DNA of 64,000 nt from Exophiala sp. HKRS030 (GCA_023897205.1 JAHWDD010000010.1:1798001-1862000), one strand, 5' to 3'; numbered from the stretch's first letter, positions 36,639 to 48,906 are shown. The notes: generated by a model from the letters alone, not told the origin. Translations and numbers: made by a program.

Positions 36639-38458
36639 AAGCTCTAACGATCTAGGCTGTCTTGGAGGTAGATATGCCAATGCAGATCTTTTCAATTATA
36701 TATCCCAATCCCATTGTCTGCTCTGTACGAGTGACAATTTGTGCATTCGAATCTCTGCTTGGCTTGAGCAAGGTGTGATGTCCGTGCAGTACATTCCAAC
36801 GAGAGGAACCTTTTCAGACTTGACTTGAATTTTGTTTCGAAAGTTTTTGATGGCTTTATGCTTCGTAGTCATTGAGGAGGTAGTATCCAAGTCGCTCTGC
36901 TTGTTCATGTATTTGTTCTTAACTTCCCCCGAAGAAGTGTATACAGCCATATGAAACGGGTATATTCTACGCTTTAGCCAACAGGAGTCAGTATGCAGCG
37001 ACCACAGGGAACAAAAAGAGAAGAGAGCACATGATGCCAGAGAGCTGTCCACAAATTAATCAAATACTTTTCGGCTCATTCACTTCGTGGGCCCGAAGAC
37101 ATCTATCGCCTAGTTAAGTCCGCCTGAAGCCATGACGTTGGAACGAATATGATAATATTTGTCACGGAGAGGTTTGAGCAGCATTATTTTTGAGCGTTTA
37201 AGGATCATTGGAAATTGTTGAAATCATTCGACCAGACTTATCATCCTGTTCAGCTGGATGTCTCTCCCAGGCGCGAAGAATCCCTTCCAGGAAAACCAAA
37301 GAGATGTTCCGGGCCTAGTTCGATTTTTGTGGATATAGGTAGGAGTGGCAGTACTCAGATTAGCAGTAGGCATCAAGAAGCCGCTAAATCTCCTGGATGG
37401 CGAATTGGCCCTTTACGGCAAATGTATGTACTCGCAAGTTGCCCAAAACAATAAACTCGAAAGACAGACTCCTCAATACATTCCTCCGGCCTTCACTGAG
37501 ACCCAACAGTGACCGCTCCATCAATTCTGCTTTGAGCTGAAGTATGAAGGCGTGCACAAGACCACGGTCCACCGAAACCCCCCTTAGCGGGAAAGCCTTC
37601 TGGTTATTCGAATTAGCGACGACAATAGTTTCAGTGCACGATCATCCATTGTGTGGATCTCCTCGCTATCACCCCTCATGTCTACTCAAACCATCCTAGC
37701 CTGGCACTTCCCTGTGGTATCTCCACGGAATTACAAGTGGACTTCAGGCGATTTGTGGGTCCGGGTCCGCTGACCAGCTTTTGTGGGGATTAGCATAGTC
37801 CGGGGTAGTGGGGGAGGCTGGAGTCAAGCTCTTTGTCTCTCCCTCCTGTCGGCCTCCACGCCTGGGTTTAGAATACTCTTCGAAGTTCAGTCATCCTAGG
37901 GTACTTATCGGTCCGGGGTGGTGGGGAAGGCTGGAGTCAAACTCATCTTCCCTCCCTCCTCTCATTCTCTACGCCTGAGTATGGAATGGTTCTTGGAATC
38001 TCAGTGATCCTAGGATACTTATCAGAGAAATGCTCCCTGTCAAGGGAGAAGGGAATGCCAAATTATCGGATTTGGCTTGTTGGCCATGTAAAAAGTAAGT
38101 TGATGCGGGTGAAGTTGACGCCAATCGATGCCAAGCAAGAAGCGCAGGTCAACCAGGAACAATGAAACATGATGACATTGACGACTTGTTGGCAGATATT
38201 TTAAACTCTGAGCCTCCATCTAGCATAGCTGACCGCAATACAGAAGGAAATCCAAGTGGTTGGCATTCCTTATGGATTTTATTCCAGCCCAAGTTACACC
38301 AACTGATCGTTTCTTCTTTCAAGCGAGCGACAGCTCCCAACATGTCATCATTGTCGCAAGCACGGTCGAGACTGTCGCTATCCTCTGGAGAGGCATAGAC
38401 CTGGTCCAAAGCTCAGTATTTGTCCCATTACCAAGAATGCGGAAGAGATTGCTGATGA
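36639..38458. other. Intergenic region with a tandem duplication
   Basis: Between BVMO 3 and regulator 3. Contains the 113-bp tandem repeat (separate entry). A short frame starting at ATG 38162 (DDIDDLLADILNSEPPSS) could be part of the 5' end of regulator 3 but cannot be joined convincingly. Confidence 0.4.
37797..38024. repeat. Imperfect tandem duplication, unit about 113 bp, two copies
   Basis: Copy 1 is 37797-37909 and copy 2 is 37910-38024. Both begin GTCCGGGGT, share GGCTGGAGTCAA and CTCCCTCCT blocks and end TAGG-TACTTATC, with about three quarters of positions identical. Rich in G then in CT. Confidence 0.8.
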
Positions 38459-40739
38459 TGTGTAGGGTCTTCTAGTCAGTCTTGCATAGACTTCACGATA
38501 TTAGAAGGTATAAACGTCAGCACACCTCACCCTCCTAATGACTCTAATGTCGACACTTCACCCAACCAATATCCCACACATCTTGAGCATGCCTTAGAAT
38601 TGCCGCGAGAACGACATTCTTCCGAAACGCTTTCAACATTCAACAACACCCAGGGAACGGCAGTAAACTTTGCACGAGCAATAACCTTTTCATCCCTCTT
38701 TCACCCAGCACATGATGAGCCCATCAATCTACCCGAAGGTGGAGAGTCGTTACTTGGTAAACGCTTCCTGGTTGGACTAGCTTCGGCGCAACAAACCCTC
38801 GCAAAAACATCTGAGGGGCTCGGGATCAATATTGATCAAATCCAGTCGCTGTAAGAAAAATCACCCCAAGGAAGCTCCTTGAGGCATCAATTGATAGTCC
38901 TTGCTCGTGTTCGAGTAGAAGCTGACTTGTTGAGATTTATTCAGAGTCGACCTCTATTTTGACAGCATGACTACATTCTCGCTCTTCAATCGGCCAATGT
39001 TCTCAAACAAGATCCGTGACATCCACAATCATAGAGACCTTATCACACTGTTCTCGGCCATGTTTTCAATTTCATCAAGACTTGATCCCAACTACGAAAA
39101 TCGCGGCGATATTTTGTCAAGCATTCCATCTCATCAGCAATTCCACCGCCTCACCGTTGAGTGTATCAATCAAGCATTGGATACGTATTCCAACTGCCCT
39201 CCACCTCTTTGCATCCTACAGGCGATGACTCTTGCATCGTTCTATATGTTGAGTAATGGGGTGCGTGGACAAGCTTGGAGATTGCTAGGCTCGGCCGTCC
39301 GGGTTGCATACGAGACTCGTCTACATCTTATTGACTACAACGGCGGCGATGATGTGCCAGATACCGAAAGCAACCTCACGAGATGGTCCATGGATGAAGA
39401 GCGCCGTCGATGTTGGTGGGCGTTATGGGAAATGGACTTCTATGCCTCGACTATTCAAAGATGTCCAACCGCAATCGACTGGAAGATGAACGAGACATAT
39501 TTGCCTGTTCCCGATGATAAATGGTTTGCGACAAGATACCAGTCTTCCTGTAAGCTTCAAAATGCGCCGGGAGAAAGATGGAAGAAGCTGAGAGACTGTG
39601 GAAACCAAAGCCCCGCCGCCTGGTATATCGTAATGTCATCGATCATGCGCGACGCACAAGTTCTGTGCCATGGAAACATACAAGGGATATTTTCTAACCT
39701 GGCCTCTAAGGATAACATCCCGTCTCTAGTTGAGTATTTCCGCCACGACTTTAGAGCTAAAGCCTCAGAGGAGGACTCGAAGCAACTTACAGCTCTAGTT
39801 GATGCTTACCATGGTACCATAAACGCCCTACCGGAAACCCTTTGTTATCGCGGCGAGCTCCTGACCTTTGGTATCAACGAGCATGGGAATGAGGACGGTG
39901 GTCTTGCCCGTCGAACAAGTGCAGCAAAGTACAGTATTTGCATGATGGGCGAGTTCACCCGGTTCATGATAAACCACCATTATGTTTTTGCAGGCATTGT
40001 CAATGGCGTGATCCCTTCTTCATTTGCCGATCCCGAATCGAGAAAGAGACCAAATTCCCTGAATGAGGCGTCACTTCATGTTCATGCTCTCAATGATTGT
40101 TTGAAAGCCAGTGACAACATTGCCCTGTTGCTGACAAACTGTGTCGATGGGCACGTCCTGTTTGTTAACCCGTTCATGGCCAGCGTTGTTTGGCTCGCCG
40201 CTGCCTTGCAAATCTATAAGAAACTGTTCATGTTTGACCACAATCCCCTTCTGACACAGAACAAATTCGACGTACTACGCCTGACTTATCTTCAATATGT
40301 GAAATTTTGGGACGCACCTCCTACACTCATCCAGGATTTGGACTCGTTGCAACTACGATTAGCAGTTCGGTTAGAGGAACTAAATCAAACCGAGGGAAAA
40401 GGTAGCATGCTTCCACACTTGTGGCAGGCATTGACATTCCGAAACATTGCAGGATCAGAACCAGCGAATAGCCAAGATGACACCGTTCGACGGGATCTAT
40501 GGCAAAATCAGGGCTACCAATGGGCCGAGACATCCACCAGCTTGCGAAACTATACAAGTCCAGGTTATGGAGGCGCAACGACCGCTTTGACTCAGGATTC
40601 TCTTCTTAGCTCAACTTCAATTTCAGATCCGATTCTGAATGATGACGCCTCATATGATCAGATTGCTTCGACAGCTAATTTCTTCAACTCTATGTTGGGG
40701 CAGGTCGATGTTGACGATTTTGACATGGGCTTCGGCTGA
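38459..40739 (+). CDS. Fungal-specific transcription-factor-domain protein (regulator 3), 5' end unresolved
   Basis: Third regulator. The supported coding part is an exon ending at 38850 (frame open from 38459) joined across a 94-bp intron to 38945-40739; QSL-VDLYFDSMTTFSLFNRPMF reads through the junction. It contains the middle-homology domain with PPLCILQAMTLASFYMLSN, GQAWRLLGSAVRVAYETRLH and EERRRCWWALWEMD, and an acidic tail (VDVDDFDMGFG) like an activation domain. No Zn2Cys6 cluster or C2H2 finger can be found in any frame between 37,000 and 38,500, and stops TGA-TGA lie at 38453-38458 in this frame. So either the DNA-binding exon is farther away, hidden by sequence errors, or the protein lacks one. 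Co-oriented with BVMO 3, about 1.8 kb downstream. Confidence 0.75.
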
Positions 40740-42563
40740 CCTGATGGGACATTGAAGAATCTTCCGTTCATTGCCTCAAGTCTATAGCTCAAATTTGGTT
40801 ACGAGTCTCAGAATTATTAGGATGCTTATGATTACTACTACTGTGATAATCATCCTAGTCGTTAACGTCAATAATAGAAAAGCCGAGAGCGTAGTGATCG
40901 AAAGGCAAGACAAAAAGGACAGTCATCAATGCTAGCTAATCATTGTAAGTGTACCAGCAGCTTCGGTACTCCAAGCCTGCTCAGCAGGAAGAACATCAGG
41001 ACACAACTAGCGGCAAAGAACCAACACCTGAGCAACCCGATATCCTAAACTGACAAAACCCACCAGCATTGCGAGCAATATCCCAAACCCAGAACCGCCG
41101 TCACACCCGAGGAAGAGGTGTGAAAAAAGTCTCTTCTGTTGTCTCTGTTTTCTCTCTCGAGTATGCTTGTGGCCTGCTCACTTCTTACGAGCTTGCACAG
41201 GTCTATCTACTCTCACAGCTCTGATCTTCAGGAATGCTCGTTTAAGAGTCGAGAGAACAAGTCAATGTGTTGAAAATGGAACAACGGCGATGGGGAATGT
41301 GCAGGCAGTTTGGAACCGAGGAACCGAGGAGAGTGAGTAGAGGAGTGACATCTCGCCAGCGTTCGAAGGGTGCAGTGGTTACTTGGCCGAATGGTGAGTA
41401 GCAGAAAGGTAGTAAAGAGGAACATAGATGGGACGAGATTCGCGGTACAGTCAATAAGCTCTGAGGTGCCTACAGTACAGAAGAATGTAATAGATGAAAG
41501 ATGGCAGGAGGCAACAATGTCGTCGATGGTGTTGTTGCGTAGCGTGAAGACGGTTGGGTGACTGAACGGTTGAACAGTTGAACATCAGCAATCAAGCATG
41601 ATGTCAACATTTTGACAGGACAGGGCGACTTGTGGTACCCACCACTCATCTGAATTACGAGTGAGTAGTCTTTGTATTCCGTAATCTGTACTTAGAGCAC
41701 ATAGTACTCTGTAGTTCTACTTCCAAGCTACTGTTAGGGAGGAGTTCGGCCTGTCGTACGGTGGGTACTTAGTGTGTTCTGTATATCTCCTTTGCCAAGA
41801 AAAGATTTGAAAGATTGAGGTAGAGAAGTATTTCCTCCCGATAACTCAGTACTATACTCCAGACCGTACGTGAAACAGCGAGGTCTACTCCTATTTCTAT
41901 CTTCAAAATGAGGATTATAAGCCTTAAAGTAGCAAATTCGAATGATGAGTGATGTTTGCGACTACAATAATATTCCAATAGTGACAGTATTCTTCTTCAC
42001 ATTGCTCAGCTGTGACAGTAATGCTTTGAAAAGTGCAATTCACAATCTCCACGAAAATGGGTGGACAGCGATTAAGTTCTTTTCATCGGATTCTCATGAA
42101 GTCTGAGCTCCGATAAGTCAAGAGTAGGGCGAAGGTTGGATGTGTCCGTGCAGCCTGCCATGGACATGATGTCCCAGTCATCGCTAATTTAAAGGCAGGT
42201 CAGCCTGATTGTCATCGCCTACCTCTGACTACTCATTCCTCGAACATACACGAGAGTTAGGATTGATAGTTAGTTCACCACACAAGTCACAGAAATTCAA
42301 TGACTCAAGGTCAAGTATATACAATCGCACGTTATCACCTTATGAACATCAACTTCCTTTTGCAATCCCCCAAAATAGTATACATCTCGAAATATTGTCG
42401 AGAGACCAGCGTTTCTCATCGCCTCGAACAACCCCGTTAGTACTCAAACTAAGGCACTGCAAACCACAAGTAGCACCAATTTCCTGCTTAACAGGGCGGG
42501 CTCCGGTGTGTAGCACGAAGTCAAACGGGCTTGCTATTCAAACCACCATATTCTATCACGGCC
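40740..42563. other. Intergenic region
   Basis: About 1.8 kb downstream of regulator 3. Only chance frames; GGAACCGA repeats twice near 41309-41325. No gene recognised; probable right border of the cluster. Confidence 0.4.
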
Positions 42564-42836
42564 ATGAGACGAAACCACAAGTCTGTCAATACCACGAAAG
42601 AACGTGGTCGCCATGGAGGACGAACGCCGTCCATAATGCCCCATATTCGCGATGCCCTCCTCGTCGTTCTCGATACACACCCAGATTGGACCCTTGAAGA
42701 AATGGTGGAATATTTGTGGAAGAAGTATGGGGTTCCTGCTGCCAAGTCCAGTGTGAGTAGGACCCTTCATTCGGCAGGCTGGTCGAAGCCCGCAGACACG
42801 AGGGCGAGGGTGTGCAGCAGCCTGACCAGATTTTAA
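42564..42836 (+). mobile_element. Fragment of a Tc1/mariner-type transposase (helix-turn-helix part)
   Basis: About 90 codons from ATG 42564. The stretch PHIRDALLVVLDTHPDWTLEE, then LWKKYGVPAAKSSVSRTL and SAGWSKPADTRARV, follows the layout of the winged helix-turn-helix of fungal Tc1/mariner (IS630-like) transposases: dose of acidic-aromatic residues, a YG-V turn, a recognition helix with S-x-x-S-R-x-L and GW-(S/T)-K. The reading frame stops at 42836 and no DDE catalytic domain is found downstream, so it is a truncated, inactive copy. No terminal inverted repeats were located. Confidence 0.55.
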
Positions 42837-44975
42837 AAGGCGAAGCATTAACTTGTCATAGGTTCAGACTCCTTGTCCATTTCTCTTTTCCTGCGTATTT
42901 GGAAGCCTATACGTACGTGGATTTGGGTTTTGCAAAATCTGTCTCTCAACACAAGAATGCTGACGCTCGGGCTTGGCTGGATCCTGTGACCATTTACAGC
43001 TGCTTCTTTCAGCCTATATCTAGTGAGTTCTTCACAGTGGCTACAGCTGAACATTGTGCCCGAACGAATTCTTTATTCCGAAAGGACACTGTACCATCTT
43101 ACAGTACACCATGGCTGAGGCAATCGGTCTTGCAGCAGCAGCCGCCGGCATTCTTGGCTCAATACTCGTAGTACGAAATGGGATTAGCACAATTATCAAA
43201 GATTTAAACACAAAAGATTGTCATATATGTACGTTGTCAGCTTGGCGAGACAAGAAAGTTCGGTGGAAGAGTCTCTGGAGGCATGTGAAGATCGCTGGTA
43301 TCTTGCTGAAGATGCGACACACTGCCAGCAGAAGCGTACTGGGGTCAAGACAACGCAAGACGCTTTAAGGCCAAGTGGTACAAAGCTTCCTGAAGAATCG
43401 CAATAAAGTCACACTTTTGTAGCTACAATCTTCCCATTTCCGCTTTTGACAACAGGGATAGAGAGTCGCTTTTGAGGTAAAGTTCCTGCCCATACTGGTC
43501 GTCGTGAGCAGGCTCTAACCAGTCTCGAGGTATATCGTAACTCTCGCTGATTTGAAGATGACTCCCGCTCTTCCACATCCTTACTGGCCACAATCCGTCT
43601 TGGATCCTACCAGGGGAGCGCAGGTGTAATTGGGCGCGGGCCTTCCCTTTTGGTGTGGGTGCGATCGGTAAAGATGTCGAGAAATCGGGTCGTTTAGTTG
43701 TCATCTAAGGATTTAGTGTGTGAGATTCTACTATGAGCTACTTTCAAGTCGACGCAACTCACGAACATGCACTGATACGTGCCTGTCAATCGTCGCCCAA
43801 CGACAACAACAGGGTGGTATACCACACCTCGTGGATTGCCATATTCGTTTACACAACGTTGCTTGTTTCGCAATGTACACACCCGTCCCCACATATCCTT
43901 ATCACTAAAAGGCACCATCGAGTCTTCCGTTTCTTTTTCAGCCCTTTCAAAATTGGTTATCGCGCAGGAACTTGATGTTAATGCTTTTAACGCAGATAAC
44001 AGCGGGATATCAAGAAGTGCTGAGAGTACGGCCAATGAAGAGGAGATCCCAAGTCCTGACCATTACCATTAAGTTCGTTAAAGGGGCATGCTTCGCCGAT
44101 CAGCCCCTTGTTCGAAAGCGGGGTAGCACTTAGTGCGTCATTCAGCCTCAGTTACCGGACCGGCCCTTAGCAGAATGCCTTTCGCTGCTAAGCCATATTG
44201 CATTCGGTCTGTAGCCTAACTTGAGCATAAATAGTATAGCTGTGATGTAGACTTCTCGTGGAATAATGTAGCGTATAACATAATTCTTTCTCGGATGGAG
44301 TGGATGGTACCGGCCACTCCCTCAGATAGGATATTGGTGTGTGTCGAAGTAGCTGGCATGGTGGCTATTGATAGCAACGCCTGCATGATTATCACACTTT
44401 ATCACTTAATTAGATCACCTCCTTTTACAGCTTGGGATTCTTATGTGGGACCATGCGATTGCACATTCAACGATACACGGACCGTAGCGGCCCATCGAAC
44501 AGGCATTAACCTAGGCAGGTATATTCGAGATCTGTCATGCGATCATGCTTGGGCTGCATATATCAGCAAATCAGAGGACGACAAGTGGTGTAGAAATCGT
44601 GAGCACTCATTTGCCATGGCCAATAATTTTTTTCATCACAGCTTCGCTCTCTGCAGGGTCTGGCACTCTGTCTTATTTACGTGAGTGCCCTGAGGCTAAA
44701 ACATAGCTGAGAACCTCATCTTTTTCGTTGCTCCCCGCATTTGACTATGAAAGCGTGAGGACATGGTGAGAGAGAATCAGGTGTCGATTGGAGTTGAAGA
44801 TGGGGTGTTTTTCTGTCATTCTTGCACTGACCGACAATTTGACACAGACTAAGCATTGCTTCAGTATTGTCGAAATGCATACTGCTACAAGAGTGACTGG
44901 TGTGAGAGGTGCGAGTGGCTGTTCGTCTCTCCTACGTCCCGAGAACAACATCTACGTGGTTCGTCCAATCATTAG
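42837..44975. other. Gene-poor region with decayed frames
   Basis: An ATG at 43111 opens a 85-codon frame starting MAEAIGLAAAAAGILGS, which looks like the N-terminal start of fungal STAND/NACHT-type proteins, but it breaks down after about 35 codons. Frames at 43423-43704 and 43694-44035 (minus) and 44295-44684 (plus) show no recognisable family. Likely decayed accessory DNA. Confidence 0.35.
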
Positions 44976-45568
44976 ATCTGTTCAAAATGCGGCAGCGATG
45001 AGCTAGACGAAGCAACTCTTCGCTTCCCTCTGGAATCCAAACACCTATTCTGCTACGATTGCGAGTTTGATTTTCTCGAGGTCGAAGAGCATCGTATCCG
45101 GCGGCACAACCGATGCTCACTTTGCCATGAAGAATATGAGAATTCGAATGAGATTTTGATGGTAAGTTGCTAGCAACAACGTCTGTATCTTGAAAGCTAT
45201 TCTTGTTGACGCCTTTCTCAAAGCACATGAAGACGCACGCACCTCGAATGGAGGAATGCTACGGCTGCACCGGCAGATTCAAGAGCCCGTCTGGAGTCCT
45301 CATTCACCTTGAGTCAACCGCTTGTCCTTCAGAGGTTACGCGAAATGAAATCGATGAGTGGGCGTTCAAGTGCTATCAAAGCCACCTTTATACCAACGGC
45401 TGGGACGATGAGTACACATATCGGTGCCCGACATGCGATAAAAACTTTCCAAAAGTCAGTGCGCTGCTGCAACATAGCGAGACTCTCGCCTGCGCTGGAG
45501 GTTATCATAATAGTATAGAGAAATTGCGGAATTACGTTGAAAAGCACGTCCAGAGTTTGTTGGAATAA
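44976..45568 (+). CDS. C2H2-type zinc-finger protein, 5' end unresolved
   Basis: Two supported exons, 44976-45161 and 45224-45568 (62-bp intron, phase 0), coding 177 residues. Paired zinc ligands occur as CSKCGSDEL, FCYDCEFDF followed by HRIRRHNRCSLCHEEY, then MHMKTHAPRMEECYGCTGRF, HLESTAC, and a final RCPTCDKNFPKVSALLQH. This is the pattern of the common fungal C2H2 proteins in which imperfect fingers alternate with Cys pairs. The frame is closed by a TAG immediately before 44976, which is a good acceptor (CATTAG), so at least one exon lies upstream but I could not fix it. Function unknown; nucleic-acid or protein binding is inferred from fingers only. Confidence 0.65.
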
Positions 45569-46616
45569 GATAATGAACGACATATGCCTTATCTTGTACA
45601 AAGGGTGATCCAAGGGGTACCAGACCTCATTTGTGCCCAAATTTTCGCGACGTTCGATATCAATGGAAAGGTCCACGCGGCTGAAGGACTTCAGAAATCC
45701 ACCATGTTTGCCCGAAGCACGACCGAACCTCCACGCCAGCCAATATCACAATGATGTTGATGCCAAATCAAGATGTGTACTGCTTGTTGTGGATAGTGTC
45801 TACGACATGAGGTAAAGGTTTTCTTCAGTATTAAGGCAAGTTTTACAATGATAGACCGGATCAGCGGCCAAATAAACTCGAGATCATGTCAGTGGATGGT
45901 CAAAGTCGTGGAGTTCCACACTCTGGTTGATGGGCAAAGAATAATTACATGTCTTTTCCAATATGAGGCAACAGTTGGTTAGTGACCTTTCACTACTAGA
46001 CTAAGAGGACTTTTCTGCATGTTCTTTGTCGCCTAGATATACTTTGAATTGATCACCTACATTTTGTGCCGGAATCCTTTTAGATACAGTATAGTGTTCC
46101 AGAGCATATGGTAAGAAAGCTGTTTCAGTGTCCCTCCATCGGTTCCCGCGGAAGGTGTCGGACCCCCAAGGTTTCTTGGCGTATTTGATAGACTGATAGT
46201 CTACACTGTAGTTTTGACCCTAGGGCGAATATTCATCTGCAAACGATCCAAGTATATCCAGCACCCTGCTAGTGATACATGTTAAATATATTGAATCTCA
46301 TTGACGATTAGATATGGCGGCACTACAAAATCTGCTTTTCAGCACCAAAGGGAAGGGAGAAGGGATTTGCACCTGCAGATTCAACCTAAAAAAAACTATT
46401 TCAAAGAGCCATGGACCTTGCACTTGACCAGCTTTCATAGTCCATCTGTCATCTCCACAGATCACCCTTGAAAGGCTCGCGATCACCTACACACATATGA
46501 TGAGGAATATTTCACCGGCACTTCCACTGGACTTATACAGATTCCCCTCTCTCCGTATCATTTGGAGGAAGATATTAGATTGAAGAATTGATACTTTCCC
46601 ACAACGTTTCGACCTT
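45569..46616. other. Convergent intergenic region
   Basis: Between the C2H2 gene and the membrane protein 3' end. Nothing recognised. Confidence 0.4.
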
Positions 46617-48906
46617 TTAAGCAGCCCCGACAAGGACGCCAGCCCATGAGAAGACAGTCCAAACAACCGCGAGCGTCAGAAGATTTGGTGGACAGAATCT
46701 GAGGCAGTTAGCGATCACATGCTTAGAAGTGTGGACGGGAACGTACTTGTCAATAGCAACTCCAATGTATCCAATCCAGAAGAGCCACTGGAATGCCCAA
46801 AGGAGGAGCATACTGATAATCGAGATTATGTATAGCTCCGTCAGGGCTTTCTTGGGGAGCGGATCATATTCATATTCGCTAATGGTGGCGCCATATGGGG
46901 TGTATTTCCCATGGTGGTTACTCATCAAGGATGCTTCCTCCGATGAAGTGCCCTTACAAGACCAGTGATGTTTCTCCGTCCCTGTCAGCCAACCCCAATA
47001 TCGGCTCAGCATCCCCAGTAGCACCAGAACAGTCACGACAAGGACGGCGCGCCACAGATATGCTCCGGCATACATGAGTTGTGCCGATTGTGATCCTTCC
47101 AGTCTTTCCATGAAGCCCTGGTAGAATGTATGCTCCCAACCATAGTTGATGGTCATGAACATGTAATGCGACGACAAGCCCTGCAGAATTGCTTCCGTGA
47201 GGAGGGGTGACGCAACGGCGGAGAAAGTTAATTCTTTGAATGATCCGACACCGACCATCAGGGATATCAGGGAAGTCATGCGGGGCATTGTGCTCCAGAG
47301 GAGTACCAGTTGAGCCACAGGAATCTGTTCGTATCCGAAAGTACTCTGGACGAAAAGTCCATTTATTTCGTTTGCAAACACTTGAAGTGTGGCCATCAAG
47401 ACTCCTGTACAATACCACGGTCGTAGATGGCGCAGATGATCTGCTTTGCCCCAAGATATGCGAGTGCTGGGTGTGAAAATTGCAACAAGTACAGTAGCTG
47501 TGTTGCTCAGAGCAAAAATTCCGAGCTTCAATTCAGTTGAGGCACATGTGGACCCAGGCCTAGCAGGTGTACCATGGGTCGTGGAATCCGGACTGAAGTT
47601 GCTGAATGGTTCGAGGGTCCATTTCCATGGTATTAGGTCAAGCGTGGTACGCTTAGCCAGCTCACGCCAATCATCCGGTAAACCGTGCCAATCTTGAACA
47701 TCCCCACAAAGATCGTGAAGCCAATTGACATAGGCAATTCGGTCTTCGAACTTTTGGCATTGATCACCACACGATTCGTAATTCGTGGCTTGGCAGAAGC
47801 ATGGTCTGTCAACTGAGCGTACGACTATGTTGCAGTAGCCCCCGGAGTTCACCTCACAAGCATCAATCGAACATTTCCTATTAAGCTCGGTCAGGCTCTG
47901 TGGCACGTCGGCAGTCCACCTTGGCCAATGCCAGTTGCTGACGGGAATGAAGGTGGAACCCGTTGTTTTGAGAACATCTTCCCAGTTCTCCCACAGGTGC
48001 GCTGGTCCACACGTGGCATTCATCCATAGACGTTCTCTCATCAAGTCTATGTTTGGGGACGTTGAACAGGGTTCATCTTCTTGACGAAGTCCATATGCGC
48101 TGCAGAAGCATTGCTTCTCGAAATATTCGTGATTTAGCATGCCACCAAAGCTGCCACGTCCAGTGAGAGTGTAAAGACCAAGAGTTTTATAACCCAGAGC
48201 GACCATCGACCGTAGAGATTTATTGTACTCCCAAGGTCTCTGGATGTTGCCAATCTGGTCAGCAAAGGTTGTGAAGCTACAGGAGTCGATGATATGTTCA
48301 AAATTCTCCATCGACGAAGCAGAAGCCGAGCGCAATAAGCAGGTTGGTGCATGGTGGAGGACGCCGACCGTGGTGTATCCATCCCTCAGGAATGCTGGTG
48401 AAATGGGAAGCAGATTGTTTGCATCTCCAACGTCAACCAGCCATGTCCGAGCAGTATATCTCTCAATCCACAGTTTCAGCTGTATCTTAGCGAGCACCGA
48501 CTGACTGCACTGGGGAAGATAGTGTTTGACAAGATCGGGAGAGAACGCGGAATGCAGGCAGCTTAGCTGTGTCAGCCATTGCTTGTGGGTACATATGAAG
48601 GTAAAATGGTTTGTGCATCGGCTGCTGGTGCATTTTGTCATGGCATCCAGCCAGAGGGATTGATCCTGCTGAGCTATGCACTGGGGCATGGGATCCAAGT
48701 CCTCAGGATTGACCCAACCACCGCGATTAGCCATAGGCATGAGAGCATTGCTCTGTTCTTCGAGCTCCAGGCTGGTAGCAGGAACTGCCGTTTCTGCAGT
48801 CTTCAATTAGCGTCAGGTATGAAGTCGTTAGTGGAAAACTACCTCTCGCAGCAACCCCATAAACCACTAGGATGATTAGTACAAGAAAGGTACTGAAGAT
48901 CTTCAT
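46617..48906 (-). CDS. Large multi-pass membrane protein with cysteine-rich ectodomain
   Basis: Secretory-pathway protein of a fungal family that I recognise only as uncharacterised. Exon 1 is complement 48843-48906 and supplies a signal peptide (MKIFSTFLVLIILVVYGVAA). After a 49-bp intron the main exon starts at 48793. The first 420 residues are rich in Cys and Trp (for example QCIAQQDQSLWLDAMTKC, ERYTARTWLVDVGDANNLL, CFCQATNYESCGDQCQKF), consistent with a disulfide-bonded outside domain. Then about six hydrophobic segments follow, with WTVFSWAGVLVGAA at the end. A 48-bp in-frame intron at 46699-46746 is likely, since its removal gives DKFCPPNLL, a motif common in this family. That makes 730 aa (746 without the splice). 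No enzyme motif is seen; a surface sensor or transport role is only a guess. Confidence 0.75.

Noticed and set aside
38162..38398. Frame starting MKHDDIDDLLADILNS as first exon of regulator 3
   Set aside because: It cannot be joined in phase to the conserved exon with ordinary splice sites and has no DNA-binding motif.
43423..44035. Two overlapping minus-strand frames
   Set aside because: Could be a decayed gene but no protein family was recognised, and they are in different frames.
44295..44684. 129-codon plus-strand frame with several cysteines
   Set aside because: Cys spacing fits no known fold and no intron signals extend it.
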